DNA from: an uncultured Collinsella sp.
GTDB taxonomy: Bacteria; Actinomycetota; Coriobacteriia; Coriobacteriales; Coriobacteriaceae
DNA: 30,689 nucleotides
Assembly (NCBI GenBank): GCA_902463875.1
Contig: CABQHR010000001.1
Coordinates: 1-30,689, forward strand
Direction: 5' to 3'
Both the position numbers and the translations under genes were made by a program. The notes beneath the pieces are model-generated. The model saw only the letters and a program-made list of their open reading frames with translations. It searched no databases and was not told the origin of the DNA. Below, piece after piece: positions 23,977 to 30,689 of the stretch; position 1 is the stretch's first letter; every line of letters begins with the position of its first letter.

Positions 23977-24051
23977 CGTGAGCGGGCTATGTCTGAATCG
24001 ATGCCGGGCGTGTTTCTCGGCACCGTGATAAAGAACGGGAAAGGAACAACG

Positions 24052-24807
24052 ATGAGGGAGACGGTTATTTCGCGCACGGCGTTTGTCGTGGCGGCGGGAA
24101 CGGCGCTGCTGACGCTTGCGGGGTGCGGTGGACAGCAGGCACAGGATACGACGGGTTTTAACGACGACCGCCCGGTAAAGGACAAGATGGACGCGGGCTC
24201 GTCATCGGACGATTCCGGTGATGCGGGCGGCAGCTCGGATGCGGACGGCGGCTCGACGGATGCGTTTGATACGTGGTCGGATGACTGCTGGGATGCGCAC
24301 CGCAACATCGGCATCGCGGCATTGCTCGAGCTTAAGGGCTGGCAGTTGCAGGAATTTGCGTCGCAACAGGGCTATACCTGGCAAGATGCGCTCGAGATGT
24401 ACGAGAACGAGGCAGGCCGCGTACTCAGCGTCTGCAATATCAGCAAGGATGGCGCAACCGAATGGCTCGGTGAGGACGAAATCGGAAAGCTCGACAAGGG
24501 CGGAACCGGGAGCACCGTGATGTTTACGCTGCAACTTGCGGGCTATTCGAGCTGCGAGGACGTTATCGCGGGCTTTTCGGTGCCGGTCGAGGATCGGGCA
24601 CAGATCACCTCGGGCTCGTGGATCGCGTGCGTTTACGGTTCCAACATGGCGCGTCACGTTGCCATGGTGAGCCCGATGGAAAATGGCGACTATCGCCTGG
24701 ACCTCATTACCGAGGAGGCTATCAAGACCGGTACGTTTACCCAGGGCGGCGGTGCCCCCACGATTGACGAATTTTGGCAGGAGAAGACCGGGCGCGCGCT
24801 CGGCTAA
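24052..24807 (+). CDS. Predicted lipoprotein, paralog 1
   Basis: The 251-aa product has a lipoprotein signal with lipobox LAGC (Cys25) after a hydrophobic stretch; SRTAFV near the start hints at, but does not prove, Tat export. A Ser/Gly/Asp-rich tether follows (to about residue 75), then a globular domain. I do not recognise the family. The domain aligns by eye with the next gene: ELKGWQLQEFASQQGYTW, an LAGYSSCEDVIAGF segment and TGTFTQGGGAPTIDEFW. The ATG at 24052 is chosen for AAAGGA before it; the longer frame from 23989 would hide the signal. It follows the zinc-ribbon gene by 75 bases and precedes its paralog by 35. Confidence 0.85.
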   Translation: MRETVISRTAFVVAAGTALLTLAGCGGQQAQDTTGFNDDRPVKDKMDAGSSSDDSGDAGGSSDADGGSTDAFDTWSDDCWDAHRNIGIAALLELKGWQLQEFASQQGYTWQDALEMYENEAGRVLSVCNISKDGATEWLGEDEIGKLDKGGTGSTVMFTLQLAGYSSCEDVIAGFSVPVEDRAQITSGSWIACVYGSNMARHVAMVSPMENGDYRLDLITEEAIKTGTFTQGGGAPTIDEFWQEKTGRALG

Positions 24808-24842
24808 GCGCGACGCGGCCAATAACATAGCGAGGGACGAAC

Positions 24843-25520
24843 ATGATGAACGAGATGACGATGAGCCGTGCGGCCTTTGTGGCGGGCGCGGGCGCGGCGG
24901 TTTGCGTGCTGGCTGGCTGCTCGGGCGGCGCGGGCGGCGCCAAGGCGGCGAGCACGGCGGACGCCGCCTGCGTGGACGACAATGCCAACGTGACGGTCTA
25001 TGCCGCAATCAACCTGGGTGGTGCCGATCTGGTGCGCCTGCTCAAACATCAAAATTATGAGTGGCAAGGCGAGAACGTGGGCTACGGCGCCGTCGATGAC
25101 GCGGGATTATTCGCCTTTACCTTTTCCAAGGTTTCGGACGATGTGGACGAACTTGCAAATAGCGCGATACCGCTTTCGGAGTCCGAGTACGAGGAGCTTG
25201 AACCGGGCGGCGGAGACGATAGCGTGGCGATCTTGCTTTCGGTGGCCGGTTATACGACGGGCGACCGCGCGCTTGCCGGCGCAATTGGCGATGCAGCGAT
25301 GGTGCAGGAGAAGTGTACGGTTGACGATTCCGCGTATTGGCTGGTCAGGGCACTCGACGGCAGCCGCTATGTGATTTCGGCCTACGACACCGAAGACGAT
25401 GGCGACAGCGCTCATGACATCTATATCTACAACGAGGCTTTTATTCGCACCGGCTACCTGAGCGGCGGCGACCAAATCGATATTGACGAACTCTGGAGCC
25501 GCCTGACTGCCAACTCGTAG
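24843..25520 (+). CDS. Predicted lipoprotein, paralog 2
   Basis: The 225-aa product has a lipobox LAGC (Cys26) and a short Gly/Ala tether. Its domain matches the preceding gene in order: LVRLLKHQNYEWQGENVGY, SVAGYTTGDRALAGA, and TGYLSGGDQIDIDELW at the end. The two are tandem paralogs that have diverged well below easy recognition except at these points. Start may be 24843 or 24846; GAGGGA at 24832-24837 fits both. Function is unknown. It is the last gene of the row, ending 20 bases before the palindromic element at 25540. Confidence 0.85.
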   Translation: MMNEMTMSRAAFVAGAGAAVCVLAGCSGGAGGAKAASTADAACVDDNANVTVYAAINLGGADLVRLLKHQNYEWQGENVGYGAVDDAGLFAFTFSKVSDDVDELANSAIPLSESEYEELEPGGGDDSVAILLSVAGYTTGDRALAGAIGDAAMVQEKCTVDDSAYWLVRALDGSRYVISAYDTEDDGDSAHDIYIYNEAFIRTGYLSGGDQIDIDELWSRLTANS

Positions 25521-25539
25521 CGCTGAAGCGGTAAACAAT

Positions 25540-25635
25540 CCCATCCCCTCAATAACTTGCGGTGAAATACGGACTAATTACGGCCCCCAGGGGGCCAAAC
25601 AGTCCGTATTTCACCGCAACTGCTGAGGGGATGGG
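25540..25635. repeat. TTGCGGTG palindromic element, copy D
   Basis: Arms CTTGCGGTGAAATACGGACT (25556-25575) and AGTCCGTATTTCACCGCAAC (25601-25620) pair at 19 of 20 positions around a 25-base loop that itself folds (GGCCCCC/GGGGGCC) and ends in AAAC. CCCATCCCCTCA (25540-25551) and TGAGGGGATGGG (25624-25635) extend the stem outward. It lies between two convergent genes. Confidence 0.92.
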
Positions 25636-25648
25636 GTCTGTTTCTGCG

Positions 25649-26296
25649 CTAGCGATAGTCTTTCCACAGCGGTAGGGGGAACAAGACGTCCTCGAACTTC
25701 GCCCATTCTGTTTTGTAGTCGACTTCGTCCGGACGGGCGAGCCAGCGACCTTCGAGGCCATACATGGCGGCCAGGGCACACGAGAGCGTCTCTTCGGCGT
25801 CGACGCCTTCTGGCACCGACCACGCGGGGATCAGTGACGGGTGGATTGCCTCACGTGAGTAATCGTTGAAGTACTCGTGCATCGGGCTCTCGGGCGACAT
25901 CGCCTCGGTGTTGAGGGTCTGAAACAGCATGACGAGTTCGGGCTGGTTGGCGTTTTCCGCGACAATTAGGCGCAGGTACTCGGGTATTTTAGGCTGTTGC
26001 CCCTCAAGCGCACCGCCAGGCGCGAACAACGTGAGATAGTCTTCGGTGGTAGAGCTGCGCCTGTAGTAATGCTGAATAACCTCCATCAAAAGGCCCTGCT
26101 TGTTGCCCACATAGTGAAGCACGCCTGCTTGGGTGATTCCCACCTCGTCCGCAACTGCCTGCAACGACATGCCGTTGTAGCCGCGTGCGTTAATAATCTT
26201 GACGGCGGCGAGAACGATCTGCTCAAGGCGCTCCTGCGCGGCATTGCTGCGCCTCGAGGCCGTTCGGACCGATTTCTTCCCTTGATCGTTGTTCAT
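25649..26296 (-). CDS. TetR-family transcriptional regulator
   Basis: The 215-aa protein has the usual TetR layout: a DNA-binding domain at about 22-70, with the helix-turn-helix MSLQAVADEVGITQAGVLHYVGNKQGLL (given here as residues 43-70), and a helical ligand domain after it. The start MNNDQ at 26296 gives the standard family length; the longer frame to 26416 would run through the intergenic operators. No strong ribosome site is seen before 26296. It is divergent from the MFS transporter gene, and two palindromes in the gap fit TetR operators. It is therefore probably the repressor of the MFS-hydrolase-kinase genes and of itself. The inducer is likely a sugar or glycoside, but that is inference. 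Confidence 0.9.
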   Translation of the reverse strand: MNNDQGKKSVRTASRRSNAAQERLEQIVLAAVKIINARGYNGMSLQAVADEVGITQAGVLHYVGNKQGLLMEVIQHYYRRSSTTEDYLTLFAPGGALEGQQPKIPEYLRLIVAENANQPELVMLFQTLNTEAMSPESPMHEYFNDYSREAIHPSLIPAWSVPEGVDAEETLSCALAAMYGLEGRWLARPDEVDYKTEWAKFEDVLFPLPLWKDYR

Positions 26297-26415
26297 GAAA
26301 ATCCATATCTCATGTATCGGTGCCCGTCGGCTCCGTACCGTCTTTGTCGTACTTGATGCTAGCCCAACTTGGCTCAAATGAGACGGCGCAACAGCCCTCT
26401 CAACAAAAGTAAACA

Positions 26416-26427
26416 CCGTTTAAACGG
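26416..26427. promoter_or_regulatory. Palindrome CCGTTTAAACGG
   Basis: A perfect 12-base palindrome about 120 bases upstream of the TetR start. It could be a regulator site. GTAAAC just before it recalls the half-sites at 16823-16851. Confidence 0.4.
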
Positions 26428-26454
26428 CAATATCGACCGTTCGCCGCAATAAAT

Positions 26455-26472
26455 ACTTACTAACCACTAAGT
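26455..26472. promoter_or_regulatory. Candidate TetR operator 1 (imperfect)
   Basis: ACTTACTAACCACTAAGT matches the perfect site at 26511 in its left half, with a weaker right half. Confidence 0.5.
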
Positions 26473-26510
26473 AACTGTTGCAAAGGATTACTATGCAAGC
26501 CGTAGAAGTT

Positions 26511-26528
26511 ACTTACTATTTAGTAAGT
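26511..26528. promoter_or_regulatory. Candidate TetR operator 2
   Basis: ACTTACTATTTAGTAAGT has perfect 8-base halves around TT. Its length and symmetry are typical of TetR sites. It lies in the 360-base gap between the divergent TetR and MFS genes; no clear -35/-10 pair could be assigned there. Confidence 0.65.
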
Positions 26529-26656
26529 AGACTTCGAGCAGTTCACGATGGGCGTACCCCAAATCGCGCTCGTTGAGGGGTGGCGTTTCGACCCCTTTTA
26601 CGCCACCCCATTGCGCGGACTGCGCAGGCAACATCTTTGAAGGGAGAACTGTCAAA

Positions 26657-27949
26657 ATGGCAACCCAAACGTCAACGGCGATCGATCCCAACGCCATTGC
26701 CCCCGACACCGGCAAGCCCATGACCAAGACCGAGACATGGCGCTTTATGATCGGCTTTATCATCTTCGGAATCATGTGGATGATGTCGGGCACGATCGGC
26801 TCCAACGTCTTGTTCCCCGAGCGCTTTAACGGCCTTAACATTGGCCAGCCCGAGGCAATTCTCGCAGCGATGAACTCGGTCGGTTCGATCTTCGCCCTGT
26901 TCTCGAATCTCGTTTTCGGCGCGCTTTCCGATCACTGCCACAGCCGCTTTGGCAAGCGTACGCCGTTCATCGTCCTCGGCGGCTTTATCTGCGGCTGCGC
27001 CTTCTGGAGCACTTCGGTCGCGACCACGCTTCCCATGATCGTCGCCTCCTGGTGCGTGCTGCAGATTGGCCTCAACTGCATGCTCGCTCCTGCCGTTGCC
27101 GTGCTTTCCGACCGCATCCCGCTTAACAAGCGCGGCACGCTCTCCGCGTTCTATGGCGGTGGCGCAACGGCCGGCCAGTCGATCGGCACCATCATCGGTA
27201 CGCAGTTCCTCGCCAACCCGGTGCCCGGCTTTATCATCGGCACGGTCTCTTGGTTCCTGACCGGCATTCTCGCCATCATCATTTGGCCGCGCGAGAAGTC
27301 TGCCGCTCTTGCCGAGGGCGAGCAGTCCGAGAAGCTCAACCTCAAGTCGCTGCTGCTCATGTTCGTTCCGCCCACCAAGAACTGCCGTGACTTCTACCTG
27401 GCCCTCTTTGGTCGCCTGCTCCTCATCTTCGGTTACTTCTGCATCAACGGCTATCAACTCTACATCCTCGAGAAGTACATCGGTCTTCCCGTGGCAGAAG
27501 CCGGCGCGGTCCTTTCGAGCATGTCCGTCGTGATCATGGTCGTGTCGCTCGTTGCCTCGCTTACCTCGGGTGCCATCTCCGACAAGATCGGCCGCCGCAA
27601 GCCCATCATCCTCGTCGCGACGATCATGATGTGTATCGGTATCGCCCTGCCCTGGCTGCTTAAGTCCGTTGCCGGCATGTACGGCTTCGCCCTGCTGGCA
27701 GGTCTTGGCTACGGCATCTACTCTTCCGTCGACCAGGCGCTCAATGTCGATGTTCTGCCCGATAAGGAGAACGCCGGCAAGGACCTGGGCATCCTCAACA
27801 TCGCTAACACCATCGGCCAGATTCTTGGCCCCATCGTGACCTCGGCAATCGTTGTCGCCACCGGCTCCTACTTCATGGCGTTCCCGATCGCCATCGTGCT
27901 CATCGCTGTGGGCTATGTGTTCATCATGCTCATCAAGAGCGCCAAATAA
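26657..27949 (+). CDS. MFS transporter, probably for a sugar or glycoside
   Basis: The 430-aa protein has about twelve hydrophobic spans and the MFS loop motif twice, as GALSDHCHSRFGKRTPFI after span two and GAISDKIGRRKPII after span eight. The pattern is close to the GPH/SLC45-like sugar carriers that bacteria use for glycosides. The ATG at 26657 is chosen for AGGGAGA upstream; the frame opens at 26573 but without a ribosome site. It would take up its substrate unphosphorylated, unlike the two PTS permeases. The hydrolase and ROK kinase genes follow in the same direction, so it is the likely entry point for that pathway. Substrate is inferred from neighbours only. Confidence 0.88.
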   Translation: MATQTSTAIDPNAIAPDTGKPMTKTETWRFMIGFIIFGIMWMMSGTIGSNVLFPERFNGLNIGQPEAILAAMNSVGSIFALFSNLVFGALSDHCHSRFGKRTPFIVLGGFICGCAFWSTSVATTLPMIVASWCVLQIGLNCMLAPAVAVLSDRIPLNKRGTLSAFYGGGATAGQSIGTIIGTQFLANPVPGFIIGTVSWFLTGILAIIIWPREKSAALAEGEQSEKLNLKSLLLMFVPPTKNCRDFYLALFGRLLLIFGYFCINGYQLYILEKYIGLPVAEAGAVLSSMSVVIMVVSLVASLTSGAISDKIGRRKPIILVATIMMCIGIALPWLLKSVAGMYGFALLAGLGYGIYSSVDQALNVDVLPDKENAGKDLGILNIANTIGQILGPIVTSAIVVATGSYFMAFPIAIVLIAVGYVFIMLIKSAK

Positions 27950-27968
27950 TCCGCCACTCCCTTTCCTT

Positions 27969-27998
27969 CCGTCGGGCTGCGTTCGCGCCGCCCGACGG
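27969..27998 (+). terminator. Intercistronic hairpin after the MFS gene
   Basis: CCGTCGGGC (27969-27977) pairs with GCCCGACGG (27990-27998). No T run follows, so it may only weaken or protect the transcript. Confidence 0.5.
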
Positions 27999-28036
27999 GA
28001 TCCGACTATTCAATCGCTTAACTTGGAGGCGTTATT

Positions 28037-29575
28037 ATGACCACCGTCGAGCAGTACAAGGTGTTTAAGCTCGAGCTTGCGGGCACCGCGGCCGGCAATC
28101 CCTATGTCGAGGTCGAGCTGTCGGCGCGCTTCGATCGCGCGGACGGCCAGGACAGCTTTGAAGTTCATGGCTTCTATAAGGGCAACGGCCGCTACGGAAT
28201 CAACTTTATGCCCGAGAGCGCCGGCGTCTGGAACTACACGGTGAGTTCTAACGACCCCGAGCTCGATGGCGCCGCCGGCTCTTTTGAAGCCACGCCTGCC
28301 ACGGGCGAAAACCATGGCCGCGTGCTGCTGGCAAAGGACGTGCTCGGCCACGATGCTCCGTTTATCACCGATGAAGATTTCAACTTTGCCTACGAGGACG
28401 GCACGCGCTATCTACCCTTTGGCACCACGTGCTATGCCTGGACCAACCAGGATCTTCAGCTGCAGGAGCAGACGCTTCAGACGCTCGCCGCGGCGCCCTT
28501 TAACAAGATCCGCATGTGCGTCTTCCCCAAGTTCTACGACTATAACGTCGAGGATCCGGCGATGTATGCCTACGAGGGCGAGAAGGGCAACTTCGACCAC
28601 TACCGCTTTTACGAGCCGTTTTGGGAGAACCTCGAGCACCGCATTGAGCAGCTTGATGAGCTGGGCATCCAGGCGGACCTTATCGTTTTGCATCCGTATG
28701 ACAAGCCCGAGGACTGGGGCTTCTCCCGCATGACGCGCGAGGAGGACATCTTCTACCTGACGTATGTTGCCCGCCGTTTCTCGGCATACAAGAACATCTG
28801 GTGGAGCCTTGCCAACGAGTGGGACCTTATGCCGTGGAAGCCGGCCGAGGACTGGGACCGCTATGCCCGCATCATCATGGCGAACGACCCGTATGGCCAC
28901 CTGCGCAGCATCCACAATTGCCGCGAGATCTTCGACCACAGCCATCCGTGGATTACGCATGTGAGCTACCAGAGGTGCGATCTTAAGAACACGGCCGAGG
29001 ATGTCACCATGCTGCGCGCGCAGTATAGCAAGCCGGTTTTGATCGATGAGGTCGGTTACGAGGGCAACATTAACTGGGGTTGGGGCAACCTTACGGCCCA
29101 GGAGCTTGTCCGCCGTTTTTGGGAGGGCAGCCTGCGCGGCGGCTATGTCACGCACGGTGAGACCTACGTCGACCGCGGCCCCAAGCTTTGGTGGGCACAT
29201 GGCGGCAAGCTCTACGGCGAGTCGCCCGAGCGTATCGGTTTTTGCCGCCGTTATATGGAGGCGCTGCCGGATGACTTTGATTGGGTGCCCGACGAGGTCG
29301 GCGTTCTTGACGGAACGTTTACCTGGGACGTTACCTGCATGTCAAACGACCATGGCCACGGGACTGCCGATGTCGTTATGTACTTTGGCTTTAACCGCCC
29401 GGCGTATCGAGAGTTTGAGGGCGCCGAGGGCAAGCATTATACCGTCGATGTGATCGACACGTGGAATATGACCGTCGAGACGCTCGAGGGCGCCTTTGAG
29501 GGTAAGTTCCGCATCGATCTGCCGAGCCGTCAGTACATGATGCTGCGCGTCCGCGAGGTGGAAGCCAAGCAGTAG
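28037..29575 (+). CDS. DUF5060/DUF4038/DUF5605 glycoside hydrolase
   Basis: The 512-aa protein has an N-terminal beta domain of the DUF5060 type (about 1-90; FEVHGFYKGNGRYGINFMP, with ESAGVWNYT after it), a TIM barrel of the DUF4038 group (about 100-410) and a C-terminal beta domain in the DUF5605 position (about 425-510). The acid/base is probably E261 in LANEWDLM and the nucleophile E338 in LIDEVGYEG, the spacing of a retaining clan-A enzyme. TTGGAGG precedes the ATG. There is no signal peptide, so it works in the cytoplasm on what the MFS carrier imports. The ROK kinase gene follows after 88 bases. The true substrate is unknown. Confidence 0.83.
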   Translation: MTTVEQYKVFKLELAGTAAGNPYVEVELSARFDRADGQDSFEVHGFYKGNGRYGINFMPESAGVWNYTVSSNDPELDGAAGSFEATPATGENHGRVLLAKDVLGHDAPFITDEDFNFAYEDGTRYLPFGTTCYAWTNQDLQLQEQTLQTLAAAPFNKIRMCVFPKFYDYNVEDPAMYAYEGEKGNFDHYRFYEPFWENLEHRIEQLDELGIQADLIVLHPYDKPEDWGFSRMTREEDIFYLTYVARRFSAYKNIWWSLANEWDLMPWKPAEDWDRYARIIMANDPYGHLRSIHNCREIFDHSHPWITHVSYQRCDLKNTAEDVTMLRAQYSKPVLIDEVGYEGNINWGWGNLTAQELVRRFWEGSLRGGYVTHGETYVDRGPKLWWAHGGKLYGESPERIGFCRRYMEALPDDFDWVPDEVGVLDGTFTWDVTCMSNDHGHGTADVVMYFGFNRPAYREFEGAEGKHYTVDVIDTWNMTVETLEGAFEGKFRIDLPSRQYMMLRVREVEAKQ

Positions 29576-29596
29576 AGACAATCTCAGACAAGACTA

Positions 29597-29633
29597 GCCG
29601 ATGCCGAGACGGTTTCCCGTTCCGGCATTCGGC
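29597..29633. repeat. Small hairpin between the hydrolase and kinase genes
   Basis: GCCGATGCCG (29597-29606) pairs with CGGCATTCGGC (29623-29633), with one bulged base. The short direct repeat CAGACAAGA flanks it (29586-29594 and 29645-29653). Confidence 0.55.
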
Positions 29634-29663
29634 ATTTGCAGATGCAGACAAGAGGAGTGGAAC

Positions 29664-30575
29664 ATGAAGGAATACTTTGGTATCGACGTGGGCGGCACGG
29701 CCGTTAAGTGGGCTGTTTTGGGCGAGGATTTTTCCATTCGCGCGCGCGGAAGCGTGCCGACCGGTTTTACCACAGCCGAAGAGACGGTCGAGGCGCTGAT
29801 TGGGCTTGTTGAGCCGTACCGCGACCGTATTTCGGCCGTAGGCGTGAGCGCCCCGGGTGGCATTTACGAGGGCGATCTTGATGGCACGATTCATCGCGGC
29901 GGATCGCTGACCTATATGGATGGATGCCCCCTGGGAAAAATCATGCGCGAGCGCCTAGGTGTGCCCGTCGCCGTTAACAACGACGGCAAGTGCTGTGCGC
30001 TGGGCGAATACGCGGCGGGAGCGCTGCGCGGTACGCGGTTTGGCGTTGTGCTCGCTATCGGCACCGGCATCGGCGGAGGCATCGTTATCGACGGAAAGGT
30101 CCTGCGCGGCGCGCACTGCTTTGCGGGCGAGTTTAGCTTCTTGCGCAACGACGTGACGCGTCCGGCGAGCATGGAGAGCACCTTTGCCGGTACGGGTGGA
30201 TGGCGTGCGCTGCGCGATGCGGCCGTTGCCGAAAAGGGACTGCCGGAGGATTCTCCCGTAGATGGACGTCGAGTTTTCGAATGGATTGAGAGCGGCGACG
30301 CCGATGCTCAGCGTGCGCTCGATCGCTATGCGAGGACCTTCGATGCGCAGCTTGTTAACCTTCAGGCGGTAATTGACCCCGAGGTATTTGTTATTGCGGG
30401 CGGAATTTCGTGCCATCCCGAGCTTATCGATGCCCTGCGCAAACAGATGCCCATCGCGCTTGCAGGGTACGAGGGCGGCCTCGCCGGCATTCCCGAGCCG
30501 CAGATTAAGGCTGCGGAACTCGGTAACGACGCCAACTTGGTTGGCGCGGTTCAAGAGGCCATGCGCTTGCAGTAG
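29664..30575 (+). CDS. ROK-family sugar kinase
   Basis: The 303-aa protein has the ROK ATP-binding start FGIDVGGTAVKWAVL, the catalytic-base region VNNDGKCCALGEY (Asp in NND) and the second phosphate loop AIGTGIGGGIVIDG. The zinc-binding CxCGxxGC motif of many ROK proteins is absent, and the usual GEFGH is GEFSF here; both fit the shorter beta-glucoside kinase (BglK-like) branch. There is no helix-turn-helix, so it is an enzyme, not a repressor. GAGGAG precedes the ATG at 29664. It probably phosphorylates glucose or an intact glycoside released or imported by the two genes before it. Family is certain; substrate is open. Confidence 0.9.
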   Translation: MKEYFGIDVGGTAVKWAVLGEDFSIRARGSVPTGFTTAEETVEALIGLVEPYRDRISAVGVSAPGGIYEGDLDGTIHRGGSLTYMDGCPLGKIMRERLGVPVAVNNDGKCCALGEYAAGALRGTRFGVVLAIGTGIGGGIVIDGKVLRGAHCFAGEFSFLRNDVTRPASMESTFAGTGGWRALRDAAVAEKGLPEDSPVDGRRVFEWIESGDADAQRALDRYARTFDAQLVNLQAVIDPEVFVIAGGISCHPELIDALRKQMPIALAGYEGGLAGIPEPQIKAAELGNDANLVGAVQEAMRLQ

Positions 30576-30589
30576 TTGCTGCGAAAAGC

Positions 30590-30605
30590 ACCACGAAGGG
30601 GACAG
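30590..30605. repeat. Half of a GGGGACAGG REP-like element, copy 3
   Basis: ACCACGAAGGGGACAG resembles the first half of the element at 21801 (ACCACAAAGGGGACAG), with one difference. It stops where the IS-like end begins at 30606. Confidence 0.55.
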
Positions 30606-30689
30606 TGAACTGCCTCCCATTTCTTGGACATCGAGAAATGGGAGGTTTTCCATGAGTATAGACCTCAGGGTGAAGCACGACCTGGAGTC
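30606..30689 (+). mobile_element. Left end of an IS3-family-like insertion sequence
   Basis: The sequence TGAACTGCCTCCCATTTCTT (30606-30625), then GGACA, has the form of IS150-group IS3 ends (TGnACTG...TTGGACA). CCTCCCATTTCT and AGAAATGGGAGG form a small hairpin just before the first open frame. The element runs off the window, so the other end is not visible. Confidence 0.6.
30652..30689 (+). CDS. Probable transposase orfA, first 12 codons
   Basis: An ATG at 30652 opens a frame (MSIDLRVKHDLE) to the window edge, 46 bases inside the predicted IS end, where IS3-family orfA normally starts. GGGAGG at 30640-30645 serves as the ribosome site. Too short to identify by itself; the call rests on the IS end before it. 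Confidence 0.5.
   Translation, partial: MSIDLRVKHDLE

Noticed and set aside
24001..24051. An upstream start at 23989 for the first lipoprotein
   Set aside because: It would add 21 residues before the signal sequence and has no ribosome site; AAAGGA supports 24052.

Overview
The window looks like chromosomal DNA of a high-GC gut actinobacterium of the class Coriobacteriia, most likely Collinsella or a close relative. This rests on the GC-rich codon use, a multi-span membrane protein ending in a LuxR helix-turn-helix (a regulator type expanded in this class), paired BglG/EIIBC sugar systems and many cytoplasmic glycoside hydrolases. Genus assignment is inference from recall, not from a search. 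No rRNA, tRNA or CRISPR array was seen.

Layout. (1) 1-3.1 kb: the end of an FGGY kinase, luxS, a DUF4867 cupin-like gene with a clear operator, and a lone AAA ATPase on the minus strand that sits between the DUF4867 gene and a second copy of that gene's last codons. (2) 3.2-13.1 kb: a beta-glucoside locus with a BglG-type antiterminator, EIIBC permease, GH3, GH43-like, GH35/DUF5597-like and GH1 6-phospho-beta-glucosidase genes. (3) 13.3-16.5 kb, minus strand: a DUF1593 nucleoside-hydrolase-like protein and a serine esterase. (4) 16.5-19.9 kb: a divergent promoter region with several palindromic operators, a second EIIBC and an apiosidase-like (DUF4038) hydrolase. (5) 20.2-25.5 kb: a membrane LuxR regulator, then four genes of unknown role (a small anchored protein, a zinc-ribbon/Gln-rich protein and two paralogous lipoproteins). 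(6) 25.6-30.6 kb: a TetR regulator divergent from an MFS transporter, a DUF5060/DUF5605 hydrolase and a ROK sugar kinase. (7) The right edge enters an IS3-family-like element.

How it works together. Two PTS permeases and one MFS carrier would bring in plant-derived glycosides as phosphorylated or free sugars. None of the hydrolases shows a signal peptide, so cleavage is expected in the cytoplasm: GH1 on the 6-phospho-glycosides, and GH3, GH43, GH35-like and the DUF4038 enzymes on free ones. The ROK kinase would phosphorylate released sugar. Both EIIBC proteins lack an EIIA domain and must borrow one.

The most unusual feature is the intergenic DNA. Many gaps carry long near-perfect hairpins. 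One family has a fixed 20-25-20 geometry with compensated arm changes and occurs four times (one copy decayed). Another carries a GGGGACAGG-type core and occurs twice in full, in opposite orientations, with a third apparently cut by the insertion sequence. A 127-bp palindrome with perfect 28-bp arms lies at 14993-15119.
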